A stretch of DNA of 64,000 bases from JAFGJQ01 sp964495075. GTDB lineage: Bacteria > Planctomycetota > Phycisphaerae > UBA1845. The position numbers were made by a program, and so were the translations under genes. This document shows, piece by piece, positions 40,391-50,077 of this stretch. The stretch is taken from contig CAZBUJ010000020.1 in the NCBI GenBank assembly GCA_964495075.1, positions 1-64,000 of the forward strand, read 5' to 3'. Numbering within the stretch: the first letter of the stretch is position 1; every line of letters starts with the position of its first letter. A model generated the notes under the pieces. That model had not been told where the DNA came from and did no database searches. It saw only the letters and a program-made list of their open reading frames with translations.

Positions 40391-42478
40391 CGTCGGCCTC
40401 CTCCGCCGAGGCACCGGTCAGCTTGGCCTGGATCGCCGCCGGCAACGCCGCGATGTACTTGTCCGGATTCGCCGTGAACCGCTCGATGCACGGTGGGCAG
40501 CAGAAGTACACCTTCACGCCCTGGTATTCGATGAACACCGCGGGATTGATCTTGTTGCCCATCACGGGACAGTGCGTCTGCCCACCCTCCGCGAGGGCCT
40601 CGCCGGCGGCGGCCTGCTCCGCGCGGTGCGACTCATGCGCATCTTGTCGCGGATCGCCGAACCCACCCGCGGAGAAGAGACTCGGTTTGCCCGCGAGTTG
40701 CATCTGGCTGTCAATCGCAAAATTGCCGCGCGTGACCACACGCTCACCGCCGTGGAGCCCGGCCAGAATCGGGTAGAATTCCCGGCCGTCTTCGCCCTGG
40801 GCCAGCGGTCCGACCGTGACCTCGACGCCGCGATAATGGGCGGGTGACGTCTCAATGTACACGAGGGCCCGCTGACCGGTTTGCAGCACCGCGTCACGCG
40901 GGACGGAGAGGACGGGCACCGGTTCGGTCGGTGCCTGGTAGTACGGCAGGGTCGCGACCCGTACCATGTCCATCTCACAGATTGGGCATTGTGCGGGCTG
41001 CTCTGCGGTTTCCCAGGGGTGCATCGGACAGGCGAACGCCCCGGATGGAGCGGGGACCGCACCGCGCCCATCGCGACTGAGCGCCGCGTCGATCTGCGCC
41101 GTCACCCACATATCGGGCTTGAGACGCAGGGCGGGGTTGTCAACGTGGATACGCACCGGGACGGTGCGGGTCTGCGGTTCGACGCGCGGATCGATAAACA
41201 CGATCTGGCCGGTAAACACTTGGCCCGGAAGCGAACGCGTGGTTACCTGCACGTCGTGGAACGGCCTCACCCACGGCAGGTCGGCCTCGTACAGGTCGAC
41301 AAGCAGCCAAAGATGCGTGAGATCGGCGATCGTGTAGAGCACGTCGCCCGTCTTCACGTACATGCCCTCCATCACGTGCTTTTCGACGATCGTCCCGCCG
41401 ATGGGCGCGTGCACCACCAGGTGGGTGTGGGGTTCGCCGGAACGCTCGACAGCCTGGATCTGGGCGTCGGTCACGCCGAGCAACTCGAGCTTCCGCTTCG
41501 CCGAGTAAAGCACCTGCTCGCTATTGCGATGCGGCGCGGCGGTCTGCGTGTCGCGGAGTGCCGCCACCGCACGCAAAGCCTGGAGGTACTCCTCCTGGGC
41601 CGAAAGCAACTCCGGGCTGTAGATCTCGACGAGGTGATCGCCCTGACTGACCGTCATGCCGGTGAAGTCGGCGAACAGCTTGTCGATCCGCCCATCGATC
41701 CACGCACCGGCCATCTTGTAGCGCGTCTCGTCGTAACCGACGCGACCGACCGCGCGAATCCGTCTGTGCAACAGCCGCGCCGCCGCCGCCTCCGTCTCCA
41801 CCTCCGCCAGCCGCCGGGCACGTTCGCCGAGCTGGATGTCGAAGTCGCCGGCGACTTCGCCGCCGGTGTCCACGCGCTCCCGTTTCATGCCGCACACCGG
41901 GCAGCGACTCTCGGGATCGGAACTTCCCTGATCTCCGCATTCCGGCATCGTGCAGCGATACCATGCCCGCGACGCGCCGGCGCTGCCGGACGACCCGCCC
42001 GGCTGGTGCCCGGACGGCGGCGCGACGGCCGCGGTGGGCATCTTCGTTGGCTTCACACCCGGCATGTCGCTGCCGACGTACTTGGGGACCAAGGGCATCC
42101 CGCAGTTCGGACAGGCGCCCGGCTCAGACTGGCGAATCTCGGGGTGCATCGTGCAGGTCCAGTACTCGATGCCGGGTGCAGCGGACTGGCGGGTGGGCAC
42201 GACGGCCCTGCCCGGCGCCGGCAGTCGGGTGGGCCCCCCGGGGATACCCCCCCCCCCCCCCCGGCCCACCCAACCCACAAACCCCCGGCCCCCCCCCCCC
42301 CCCCACANNNNNNNNNNGGCCCGCCGGCCCGCCCGGGGGCGGGCTGGGGGGGGGCCGCCGTGGCCACCCCCCACGCCGCCCACGTCGCGAAAACACCCAG
42401 TACCGCGAGCACGACCGCCCAGCGGATCAGTACGCCGCGGAGTTCCTTCATCGTAGCAGGGGTAATCTCATGACTCAT
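40383..42478 (-). CDS. cusB: CusB-type periplasmic adaptor, interrupted by assembly gap
   Basis: Membrane-fusion protein linking the CusA pump to the outer-membrane channel. The start MSHEITPATMKELRG with one membrane helix is read at 42478, but the frame is broken at the N run (42308-42317) and surrounding C/G runs; past the gap it continues to 40383. Two heavy-metal-binding motifs (CTMHPEIRQ...CPNCGM and CTMPECG...CPVCGM) precede the adaptor core; a third (CPMHPWE...CPICEM) is inserted within it and a YHS-type domain (CPVMGNKI...YFCCPPC) ends the protein. The true length across the gap is unknown. It overlaps the cusC stop by 11 bases. Confidence 0.85.
42241..42360. other. assembly gap with low-complexity flanks
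   Basis: Ten N bases at 42308-42317 are flanked by C runs on the left and G/C runs on the right. The adaptor gene changes frame across it. The flanks are probably not true sequence. Confidence 0.85.
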
Positions 42479-43982
42479 CGTTTGCGTCTCCGGTCTGCCC
42501 GTCTGCGTCCGCGCCACGGCGGAGCAGTTGCAGGCCGACCTCACGCTGCAAGTCCGCCAGGGCGGTCTCCAGGTCCACGGTCTCGCGGTGGCGCATCAGC
42601 TCGAAATCGAGCCACCGCCGCCAGGTGTCGATCAGCGAGACGAAATCTGTTTCACCGGCCTGATAGTCGGTCAGCGTCACTTCGTAGGTCTGTCGCGACT
42701 GCGGAATGAGTTGGGCTTCCAGGACGCGCAGCGTATGCTGCTGCGCCTCGACTCGTGCCCACGCATCGAAGATGCGGAAGGCGATCAGGTTCTCCGCCGC
42801 ATGCAGCTCGCTCTGGCTCGCCAGCCATCGCTGCCTGGCTTCACGCTTGCCCGCCTCGATCCGCCGGGACCAGATCGGAACGTTCATCTGCACCGTCAGG
42901 GCCCAGTTGTCGTCGCCGACCTCGCTCTTGCGATTGATCTGGGGGCGCATGCCCGTGGACGGATTCACCGAGGGAATGAACGGGTCGCGCGGGTCGACGT
43001 AGTTCCATTCAAATCCCAGCGTAACGTCCGGCCAGTACCCGAGGTTGGCCAACTCGATCCGCTCGCGGTCGCGGGTGACTTGCTCGCGGAGCGCTGCCAG
43101 CTCGGGACTGTCGCTGGCGGCCAGCGCGACGAGACTCTCGACGTCGGCCTGGACGGCGGGCACGTCGACCGGCTCCGTTATCGGGATCGGGCGGCTCGGT
43201 GGGTGGTCGGTGAGTTGGTTCAGTGCCGCCACCGCGGAGGTGCGTCGGAGCCGTAAGCGGTGCTCGTCGTCGCGCAGTTTCGCGAGTTCCGTCTGCACGC
43301 GCAGCAGATCCTGCTGCTGCACTTTTCCCACCCGGTACTGCGTGTCCACCACGCGCTCCAGGTCTTCGAGCAGGAGTCGGTTCTGTCGCGTGATCTCCAC
43401 GTAGCGGTCAAGACGGTAGATCTGCCAGTACGCCCGCTCCACGTCGGCGATCACCTGCACACGCCTGGCGTTGAGCCGCTCGAGGGCCATTCGTGTTTCC
43501 GCCGCGGCGACGTTGCCGGCCCGCTCGAGCTTGGTCAGAAGCGGAATGGTCTGGGCCACGCCGAGCGTGAAGTACATGTCGCCGGCCGCCGTCTGAATCG
43601 GTTCCGGCCGAACCACGGCCCGCACTAACGGGTCGGGGAGCGACATGACCTGCGGGATGCGTTCCAGTTTCGCGCGGGCGTCGGCCGCCGCGGCCTGGAT
43701 GCCGGGATTCCGCTCCATCGCCTCCTGGATGTAAACGTCGACCGGTCGGTCCGGGGCGCCCGCCGGCGCTGCCTCGTCAACGGGTGGCGATGGCGGACTG
43801 CCCGCGTGGACCGTCGCCAGCGTCGCCCGCCGACGGTGCCAATCGTGGACGACGCGGTCGACATCTTGATGCGAGCGTTCGTACGTTGCGCAGCCCGCAG
43901 ACAACGCGGTGAACGCCCCAGCGCTGACGGCGGCCACCAACGCCCATTGTCCGTGCATGCCCCTGCCAGATCTTGTATGCAT
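42468..43982 (-). CDS. cusC: CusC-type outer-membrane efflux lipoprotein
   Basis: Encodes 504 residues of the TolC/OEP family, the outer-membrane channel of the tripartite pump. A lipoprotein signal ends in LSAGC. Two OEP repeats follow, each with long coiled-coil helices (for example ERVVDTQYRVGKVQQQDLLRVQTELAKL and later YEVTLTDYQAGETDF-type segments). GGAGGAAGG precedes the ATG. It is the first gene of the cusCBA operon. Confidence 0.9.
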   Translation of the reverse strand: MHTRSGRGMHGQWALVAAVSAGAFTALSAGCATYERSHQDVDRVVHDWHRRRATLATVHAGSPPSPPVDEAAPAGAPDRPVDVYIQEAMERNPGIQAAAADARAKLERIPQVMSLPDPLVRAVVRPEPIQTAAGDMYFTLGVAQTIPLLTKLERAGNVAAAETRMALERLNARRVQVIADVERAYWQIYRLDRYVEITRQNRLLLEDLERVVDTQYRVGKVQQQDLLRVQTELAKLRDDEHRLRLRRTSAVAALNQLTDHPPSRPIPITEPVDVPAVQADVESLVALAASDSPELAALREQVTRDRERIELANLGYWPDVTLGFEWNYVDPRDPFIPSVNPSTGMRPQINRKSEVGDDNWALTVQMNVPIWSRRIEAGKREARQRWLASQSELHAAENLIAFRIFDAWARVEAQQHTLRVLEAQLIPQSRQTYEVTLTDYQAGETDFVSLIDTWRRWLDFELMRHRETVDLETALADLQREVGLQLLRRGADADGQTGDANDES

Positions 43983-44083
43983 GATCCTTCCTCCGCGGCA
44001 TCATGCCGCGATCAGAACCCGAAATGGTGCCACGGATCAACGCGAACGGCTAACCGACTCGATACCGGGACGCGCGAGGGTTC

Positions 44084-44102
44084 GTTACACGTTACTCGTA
44101 AC
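44084..44102. promoter_or_regulatory. candidate operator upstream of cusCBA
   Basis: GTTAC occurs at 44084-44088 and 44091-44095, and the inverted form GTAAC at 44098-44102, at an exact 7-bp period. It lies about 100 bp upstream of the cusC start. A metal-responsive regulator is possible, but no regulator gene is nearby and the promoter boxes are unclear. Confidence 0.35.
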
Positions 44103-44125
44103 GAGATGCGCTGGGGAAGGGAAGA

Positions 44126-44514
44126 TCAATCCAACAGGATAATCGTCGCGAGAAGGAACGACGGGGGCGGTCCGTGCGGCCGGTGGAGTCGAAGGCCACC
44201 CTGCACCGCAAAAACGACGGAGACGACCGCCGGCGTCGGCAACACCGAGAGGACGACGGGCCGCTCTGATTCGGGGCCCGGCCCGTGGGGAAGTCCAGCG
44301 GCGTGGCACCGCAGGCACAGAACCAGTGCCGCTGCGGGGCCCTGGCGTCTTCCGACTCCGCGGGCCGCGCCGGGGCCTGACATCCGCCCTCGCATGCACC
44401 AACCGGGCAGCAACAGCAACGCGTTGGCGCGGAACCCTCCTCGACCGGTGACTCGGTATGAGTGGAAGCACCGGGCCGGCGAGCGGGGCCAGGATGAGTA
44501 AGGGCGGCCAACAT
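44126..44514 (-). pseudogene. Cys-rich small protein, apparently frameshifted
   Basis: In one frame from 44514 the sequence reads MLAALTHPGPARRPG, then CCCCPVGACEGGC and WFCACGATPLDFPTGRAP. After a position near 44265 a second frame gives PVVLSVLPTPAVVSVVFAVQ and ends PPPSFLLATIILLD. Together they look like one secreted Cys-rich protein with a C-terminal hydrophobic end, and such genes often precede cus operons. A single-base indel (real or sequencing error) would explain the split. Neither half alone is a convincing gene. Confidence 0.35.
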
Positions 44515-44878
44515 CAGTATGCTAAGTATGACCCGCGTGGGCCGGAGTCGACGCGGCACGCGGGTACGCGACGCCACGCTGTGCCGATTTCGGTCGGGGG
44601 GTGGCGGGGAGGGCGCCAGTCTCCGCGGCGACCCGCCGAGCGATTGGCTCACATCATGCGCCAAAGGCCGCCGAACATGTGCTAAGTTCCTGTTATTACT
44701 TTAGTTGGCGAGTGCCGCCGTCTTCCGCGCGGAGCCGGGGCGGCGGTAGTGACACGATTCCGAAGGCATGGTGGCGCTCGATGGGGCTGTCCGCATGCGC
44801 GAATTCCCATGGATAAACGGGGATATGATGTTCCGCGGACCGGCGTCCGAGCGGTATCATCGGGATCGAGATTCCTCC
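44515..44878. other. divergent intergenic region
   Basis: About 360 bases between the Cys-rich frame and moaA. An A/T-rich spot at 44683-44705 (TGTTATTACTTTAG) is likely to hold regulatory signals, but no clear pair of -35 and -10 boxes is seen on either strand. The moaA frame is open from 44768. Confidence 0.35.
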
Positions 44879-45901
44879 ATGCGCCGTCTGCCCAACGACA
44901 CCGCCGATGCCACGTCGCCCGGCCACGGCTCGAAGCCGCTTGTGGATGGGTGCGGTCGGCGGATGGATCATCTGCGCCTGTCGCTGACGGGCGCGTGCGA
45001 TCTACGCTGCGTATACTGCCAACCCGTGGCCGACAAAAACGCCGCTGCGTCCGACATCACGGATGCCCAACGTGTCGATTTCGTCCGGATGATGCATCGG
45101 TGTTACCGGATTTCGCAGGTGCGATTGAGCGGCGGCGAGCCGCTGATGTATCGCGACGTCGTGCCGTTCGTGCGCATGCTGCGCGAAGCGGTGCCCGGTG
45201 TCTCGCTGGTGATGACCACCAACGGGGTGCGCCTGGATCGGTTTGCCGCGGCGCTGCGGTCGGCCGGGTTGGAACGGATCAACATCTCCATCGATTCCAT
45301 CGATGCCCACGCCTATCGCCGCATCACGGGCGGCGACCTGCAACGTGCGATGGGCGGTCTGGCGGCCGCACGACAGGCCGGCTTCCCGCCGCCCAAGATC
45401 AACACGGTGGTGATCCGCGGGCGGAACGACGGTGAACTGTCGCAGATGGTGGCGTGGGCCGCGGCCGAGGGTCTGGAGATCCGGTTTCTGGAGGTCATGC
45501 CGATCGGACCGGCGGTCCGGCACAATCGCGAGAATTTCGTCTCCGCGGCGGAGATCCTCGCTCGGCTGCGGGAGTCGTTTGCGGTGGAGCCCGTGACGGA
45601 GGCCGGCGTTGCGACGGCACGCCGCTACCGGGTGACCCGCGGGTCGGTTCGCACCGTGGTGGGGATCATCGCACCGATGACCGGGCCGTTCTGTGGTGCC
45701 TGCCGGCGGGTTAGGCTCAGTGCGGAAGGGTGGTTTTATCCGTGCCTGCTGGATGAACGGCACGTAGACGTCACGGAGGCGTGGGCGGACGGGTCGTTTG
45801 CCGCCGACAAGGCCGCCGCCCTCGTCGCGCGAGCGGTGGCCGGCAAGGAGCGGGAAGGTCCGCGCCGGCAAACCGCCGCCATGGTGAAGATCGGCGGATA
45901 G
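44879..45901 (+). CDS. moaA: GTP 3',8-cyclase MoaA
   Basis: Encodes the radical SAM enzyme for the first step of molybdenum cofactor synthesis. The N-terminal cluster ligands are C40, C44 and C47 (CDLRCVYC). The C-terminal cluster uses CGACRRVRL and a later PCL. The protein ends in GG, as MoaA must for activity. ATG 44879 places GRRMDHLRLS at the normal distance; the frame is open to 44768 with earlier ATGs. No other moa or moe gene is seen, but a molybdate-transporter fragment lies at the window's end. Confidence 0.9.
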   Translation: MRRLPNDTADATSPGHGSKPLVDGCGRRMDHLRLSLTGACDLRCVYCQPVADKNAAASDITDAQRVDFVRMMHRCYRISQVRLSGGEPLMYRDVVPFVRMLREAVPGVSLVMTTNGVRLDRFAAALRSAGLERINISIDSIDAHAYRRITGGDLQRAMGGLAAARQAGFPPPKINTVVIRGRNDGELSQMVAWAAAEGLEIRFLEVMPIGPAVRHNRENFVSAAEILARLRESFAVEPVTEAGVATARRYRVTRGSVRTVVGIIAPMTGPFCGACRRVRLSAEGWFYPCLLDERHVDVTEAWADGSFAADKAAALVARAVAGKEREGPRRQTAAMVKIGG

Positions 45902-46028
45902 CGCCGGCGACCCGATCGACCGGGCATGGTGTGCGCGGTGCTCATGCCATCGAACGAGGGTCGACCATCTTGGCCGGGAAACCGTGAAAACGCCGAGGTG
46001 GTGGCCGTCAGTCACGCCGAATTCGGTC

Positions 46029-46057
46029 CGGACAAATCGCGACGAACCTGATAGATT
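46029..46057 (+). promoter_or_regulatory. predicted promoter of the GH38 gene
   Basis: CGGACA at 46029-46034 and TAGATT at 46052-46057 are separated by 17 bases. It gives a leader of about 75 bases. The -35 box is imperfect. Confidence 0.4.
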
Positions 46058-46139
46058 CCAGTTCGAGGAGACCCGGCAAGGCGGGTTCGTCCCGGCGGCG
46101 GGGAAAGTGCAAGACACGATTCGAACAGCGAGGTTGATG

Positions 46140-49100
46140 ATGCAACGGTTGATACGATGGTGCATGCTGGTCTCAACGGTTCTGCTGTCCACGGCGGCCG
46201 TGTCAAGCGAGCAGGCGTTCGGCCGCGCCGAGAACACCGCCCAATCGCTCGCGAGGAAGACGCCGCCGACCCGCGATTTGAGTGAACCGGACAACAAAGC
46301 GCTATACTGCGTCGGCTATGCACACCTCGACACGCAGTGGCGGTGGGACTTCGTCAAGACGATCGACGAGTACATCCGCGCCACGCTCGATGACAACTTC
46401 GCGCGGTTCGAGCAATACCCCGACTACGTGTTCAGTTTCACCGGCTCGGTTCGCTACGAGATGATGAAGGAGTATTATCCCAAGCGATACGAGCGACTGA
46501 AGCGGTACATCGCCGACGGCCGCTGGTTCGTCTCCGGCTCCAGCGTCGACGAAGGGGATGTGAACGTGCCGTCGTCGGAATCGGTCTTCCGCCATGTCCT
46601 GTATGGCAACCTCTTCTTCAAACGCGAGTTCGGCAAGCAGAGCGTCGACTTCATGCTGCCCGACTGCTTCGGGTTCCCCGCCTCCATGCCGTCGATCTGG
46701 GCCCATTGTGGCCTGCTGGGTTTCTCGACCCAGAAGCTGACCTGGGGCTCGGCGGTGGGGATCCCGTTTCCCGTCGGGGTATGGGAAGGCCCCAACGGCG
46801 AGGGCGTGATCGCCGCCCTCGATCCCGGGCCGTACGCCCGGGCGGTGCAAGGGCGGGTGGATCAGAACGCGGGCTGGCTCGAGCGCGTCCAGAAGAACGG
46901 GCAGTTGTACGGTGTGTGGGCGGACTACCATTACTACGGCGTCGGCGACATGGGCGGGGCACCCCGCGACGAAGACGTCCGGAACTACGTGGCGAGCAAG
47001 GCGGCCCCGGACCGGGCGATGGACATCGTGCTCGCGTCGTCCGACCAGTTGTATCGCGACATCACGCCGGAACTGCGGGCCAAACTGCCGCGCTATCGCG
47101 GTGACATGCTGCTGACCGAGCATTCGGCCGGCACACTGACCTCGCAGAGTTACATGAAGCGCTGGAACCGCAAGGCCGAACAGTTGGCTGACGCCGCCGA
47201 GCGGTCGGCGACCCTCGCCTGGTGGCTTGGTCAGACGCCCTATCCGCGGCACAAGCTCGAGCGGGCGTGGGTGCGGCTTCTCGCCAACCAGATGCACGAC
47301 ATCCTGCCGGGCACCTGCATCCCGCGGGCCTACCGGTACTCGTGGAACGACGACGTCGTCGCCCTCAACCAGTTCGCCCACGTGCTGACGCACAGCGTCG
47401 CTTGTGTTTCATCGCTGATGGACACCCAGGTCGAGGGCACGCCACTCGTAGTGTTCAACCCGCTGGCGATCGAACGTACGGACACGGTGGAAGCGAGCGT
47501 CTCCAGCGGCGGTGGCGCGGCAGTCCGCGTGTTCGACCCGGACGGCCGGGAGGTGCCTTCACAGATCCTCGGCCGCGACCGTGATGCCGTTCGCGTCCTC
47601 TTCCTCGCCAGGGTGCCCCCCAACGGTTTTGCCGTCTTCGACGTCCGCCCGTCCGACGAGCCGTTCGACGACGGGAAGGGACCGCGGATCGACGAGCGCG
47701 ATGTCGAGAACGACCATTACAAGGTCGTTTTCAACGAGGCCGGCGACATCGAGAGCATTACCGATCGATTGACGGGCCGGCACCTGTTGGCCGGCCCCGC
47801 CTCACTCGTATTCACGTACGAGCGGCCGCGGAACTACCCCGCGTGGAACATGGACTGGGCGGATCGCCGGAGGCCGCCGATGGGCAAAGTCGACGGTCCG
47901 CCGCAGTGGCGGGTGGTCGAGCGGGGCCCGGTGCGGGCGGCCCTCGCGGTGAAGCGGACGACCGGCGACTCGACGTTTACCGAGGTGCTCCGCTTGACCC
48001 GCGGCGACCCGGGCCGGGTGGTGGAGGTCGCGGCCACGATTGATTGGCAGTCGACGGAATGCGCCCTGAAGGCGTCGTTCCCGCTCGCCGTCGCCAATCC
48101 CAAGGCAACCTACAACTGGGGCGTGGGCACGATTGAGAGGGGTAACAACGAGCCGGTCAAGTACGAGGTGCCGTCGCATGAGTGGTTCGATCTCACCGAC
48201 GCGGACGGGAGCTACGGCGTTTCCGTCGTGGAAGACTCGAAGTTCGGATCGGACAAGCCGGCCGACAACGAGGTCCGCCTGACCTTGCTCTACACCCCCG
48301 GCGTGCGCCACGCGTTCATGGATCAGCACAGCCAGGACTGGGGCGTGCACGAGATGCGCTATGGCTTGTACGGGCACCCGAGTGACTGGCGGTCGGCCAA
48401 GAGCGAATGGCGCGGTCGGCGGTTCAATCAACCGCTCCGGGCGTTTGTTGTGCCGAAGCACGCGGGTCCGATCGGTCGGGTGTACTCGTTCGCGTCGGTC
48501 AGCACGCCGCAAATCGACATTCGCGCACTCAAACTGGCCGAGGAACGGGATGCCATCATCGTTCGCGTCCAGGAGCTGTGGGGCAAGCCGGTCAAGCAGG
48601 CGGAACTGAGACTTCCACCGGCGACCGCGGTCGCTCAGGAGGTTGACGGGCAGGAGCGTGTGCTGCGCGACCTCGAGCCGCAGGGAAGCCGGCTGGTGTT
48701 TGATCTCGAACCGTATGGTCTGCGGACGTTTGCGATTGATCTCCAAAAACCGCCCACCGTCAGGAGCGGGGCGGAGCCGGTGACCCCCATCCGCTTGCCG
48801 CTGGATACCGATGTCGCGAGTCGGGACGAAGGCCGCGGCGACGGAGCCATGGATCCGGATGGCCGATCATACCCGGGTGAAATCCTCCCCGAGAAACTGA
48901 CCGACAATGGAGTGACGTTCCAGCTCGGCTCGGCGCAGCCGGGCGGCAGGCAGGCGCTTACCTGTCGCGGTCAGCAGATCGATCTCGGCGGCGAACCCGG
49001 CAGCCGGATCCACCTGCTGGCCGCGGCCACCGAGGACGTTCGATCGACCTTTCTCGTCGGACAGACGCCGCACGTCCTCGGCGTACAGGCCTGGACGGGA

Positions 49101-50072
49101 TTCGTCGGCCAGTGGTACGACCGCGTGTGGGACCGGCCGTTCGGGGACGTCGAGTTCAAGGGCGCGGGCAAGGTCAAGGCGATCCTGCCGGCATTCATCA
49201 AACGCGATCCGATCGCCTGGTTCGCGACGCACCGCCATCATCCCAAAGACGGCAACGAGGCGTACCGATTCGTGTACCTGTTCCACTACGTGGTCCCCCG
49301 GCCGGACGCGAGTGCGACGACACTGACGGTACCGTACGACGAGCGCGTGCGCGTGTTCGCGGTGTCGCTGGCGAACGACGCCGCGGCCCGCCCGGCCGCC
49401 CCGCTCTACGATGATTTCAGGGGCGCCAGGGCGATCGAAGTCCGGCACGATTACGGGAAGGAGGAGGACGCGGTGTTTACTGGCCGCAACGCGGTGGCCC
49501 GGGTCGTTGCTCATCGCGTACCCCGCTTCGAGGACGTGCCGTTCGGCCCGCCCCGCCGGGACGACGACGTCGACGCGTCGCGGGGCGAGCGGTTTGCCTT
49601 CCGCGTCTACGCTCCGACCGGCGCGTTGGCCGTGCACCCGATGTCCGGGGCGGTCGACGGCGTGCTCGTGCGTCTGAACGACGGAGAGGCGGCCCAGAAC
49701 AACGATGATACGAAGCGTTGCGTCTGGTACGACAACGAAGGGCGGTTCACCCTCGATCTGAAAACACCGCGCCGTCTCGCCGGCATCAATACCTACTCGT
49801 GGCACCGCTCGAATCGTGCCCCGCAGTACTTCTCGCTGTGGGGAAGCGCCGCGAACGCCATGCCCGACCCGGGCTTCCACGCGGGCGACGCCACCGACTG
49901 GGAACTGATCGCCGCGGTGGACACGCGCAAGGCCGGCGACGGGCTGATCCACGCCACGCGGATCGAACCGCAGGACCGACCGATCGGCCCCTACCGGCAT
50001 CTGCTGTGGGTCTGCGAGGACGTCGGCGAAGGCACGTTCTTCACCGAGATCGACATCGACTTCGCGGAGTAG
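46140..50072 (+). CDS. secreted GH38 alpha-mannosidase-like protein
   Basis: Encodes 1310 residues with a signal peptide (about 1-23). The GH38 N-terminal domain has zinc ligands His62 and Asp64 in AHLDTQW, and the nucleophile Asp175 in LPDCFGFP. The middle and large beta domains follow to about residue 900. The C-terminal 350 residues include NPCBM-like and discoidin-like beta modules (EVRHDYGKEED, TPRRLAGINTYSWHRS). It probably trims alpha-mannosides of glycans outside the cytoplasm. GAGG precedes two adjacent ATG codons (46137, 46140). Confidence 0.88.
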   Translation: MQRLIRWCMLVSTVLLSTAAVSSEQAFGRAENTAQSLARKTPPTRDLSEPDNKALYCVGYAHLDTQWRWDFVKTIDEYIRATLDDNFARFEQYPDYVFSFTGSVRYEMMKEYYPKRYERLKRYIADGRWFVSGSSVDEGDVNVPSSESVFRHVLYGNLFFKREFGKQSVDFMLPDCFGFPASMPSIWAHCGLLGFSTQKLTWGSAVGIPFPVGVWEGPNGEGVIAALDPGPYARAVQGRVDQNAGWLERVQKNGQLYGVWADYHYYGVGDMGGAPRDEDVRNYVASKAAPDRAMDIVLASSDQLYRDITPELRAKLPRYRGDMLLTEHSAGTLTSQSYMKRWNRKAEQLADAAERSATLAWWLGQTPYPRHKLERAWVRLLANQMHDILPGTCIPRAYRYSWNDDVVALNQFAHVLTHSVACVSSLMDTQVEGTPLVVFNPLAIERTDTVEASVSSGGGAAVRVFDPDGREVPSQILGRDRDAVRVLFLARVPPNGFAVFDVRPSDEPFDDGKGPRIDERDVENDHYKVVFNEAGDIESITDRLTGRHLLAGPASLVFTYERPRNYPAWNMDWADRRRPPMGKVDGPPQWRVVERGPVRAALAVKRTTGDSTFTEVLRLTRGDPGRVVEVAATIDWQSTECALKASFPLAVANPKATYNWGVGTIERGNNEPVKYEVPSHEWFDLTDADGSYGVSVVEDSKFGSDKPADNEVRLTLLYTPGVRHAFMDQHSQDWGVHEMRYGLYGHPSDWRSAKSEWRGRRFNQPLRAFVVPKHAGPIGRVYSFASVSTPQIDIRALKLAEERDAIIVRVQELWGKPVKQAELRLPPATAVAQEVDGQERVLRDLEPQGSRLVFDLEPYGLRTFAIDLQKPPTVRSGAEPVTPIRLPLDTDVASRDEGRGDGAMDPDGRSYPGEILPEKLTDNGVTFQLGSAQPGGRQALTCRGQQIDLGGEPGSRIHLLAAATEDVRSTFLVGQTPHVLGVQAWTGFVGQWYDRVWDRPFGDVEFKGAGKVKAILPAFIKRDPIAWFATHRHHPKDGNEAYRFVYLFHYVVPRPDASATTLTVPYDERVRVFAVSLANDAAARPAAPLYDDFRGARAIEVRHDYGKEEDAVFTGRNAVARVVAHRVPRFEDVPFGPPRRDDDVDASRGERFAFRVYAPTGALAVHPMSGAVDGVLVRLNDGEAAQNNDDTKRCVWYDNEGRFTLDLKTPRRLAGINTYSWHRSNRAPQYFSLWGSAANAMPDPGFHAGDATDWELIAAVDTRKAGDGLIHATRIEPQDRPIGPYRHLLWVCEDVGEGTFFTEIDIDFAE

Positions 50073-50077
50073 AAGCC

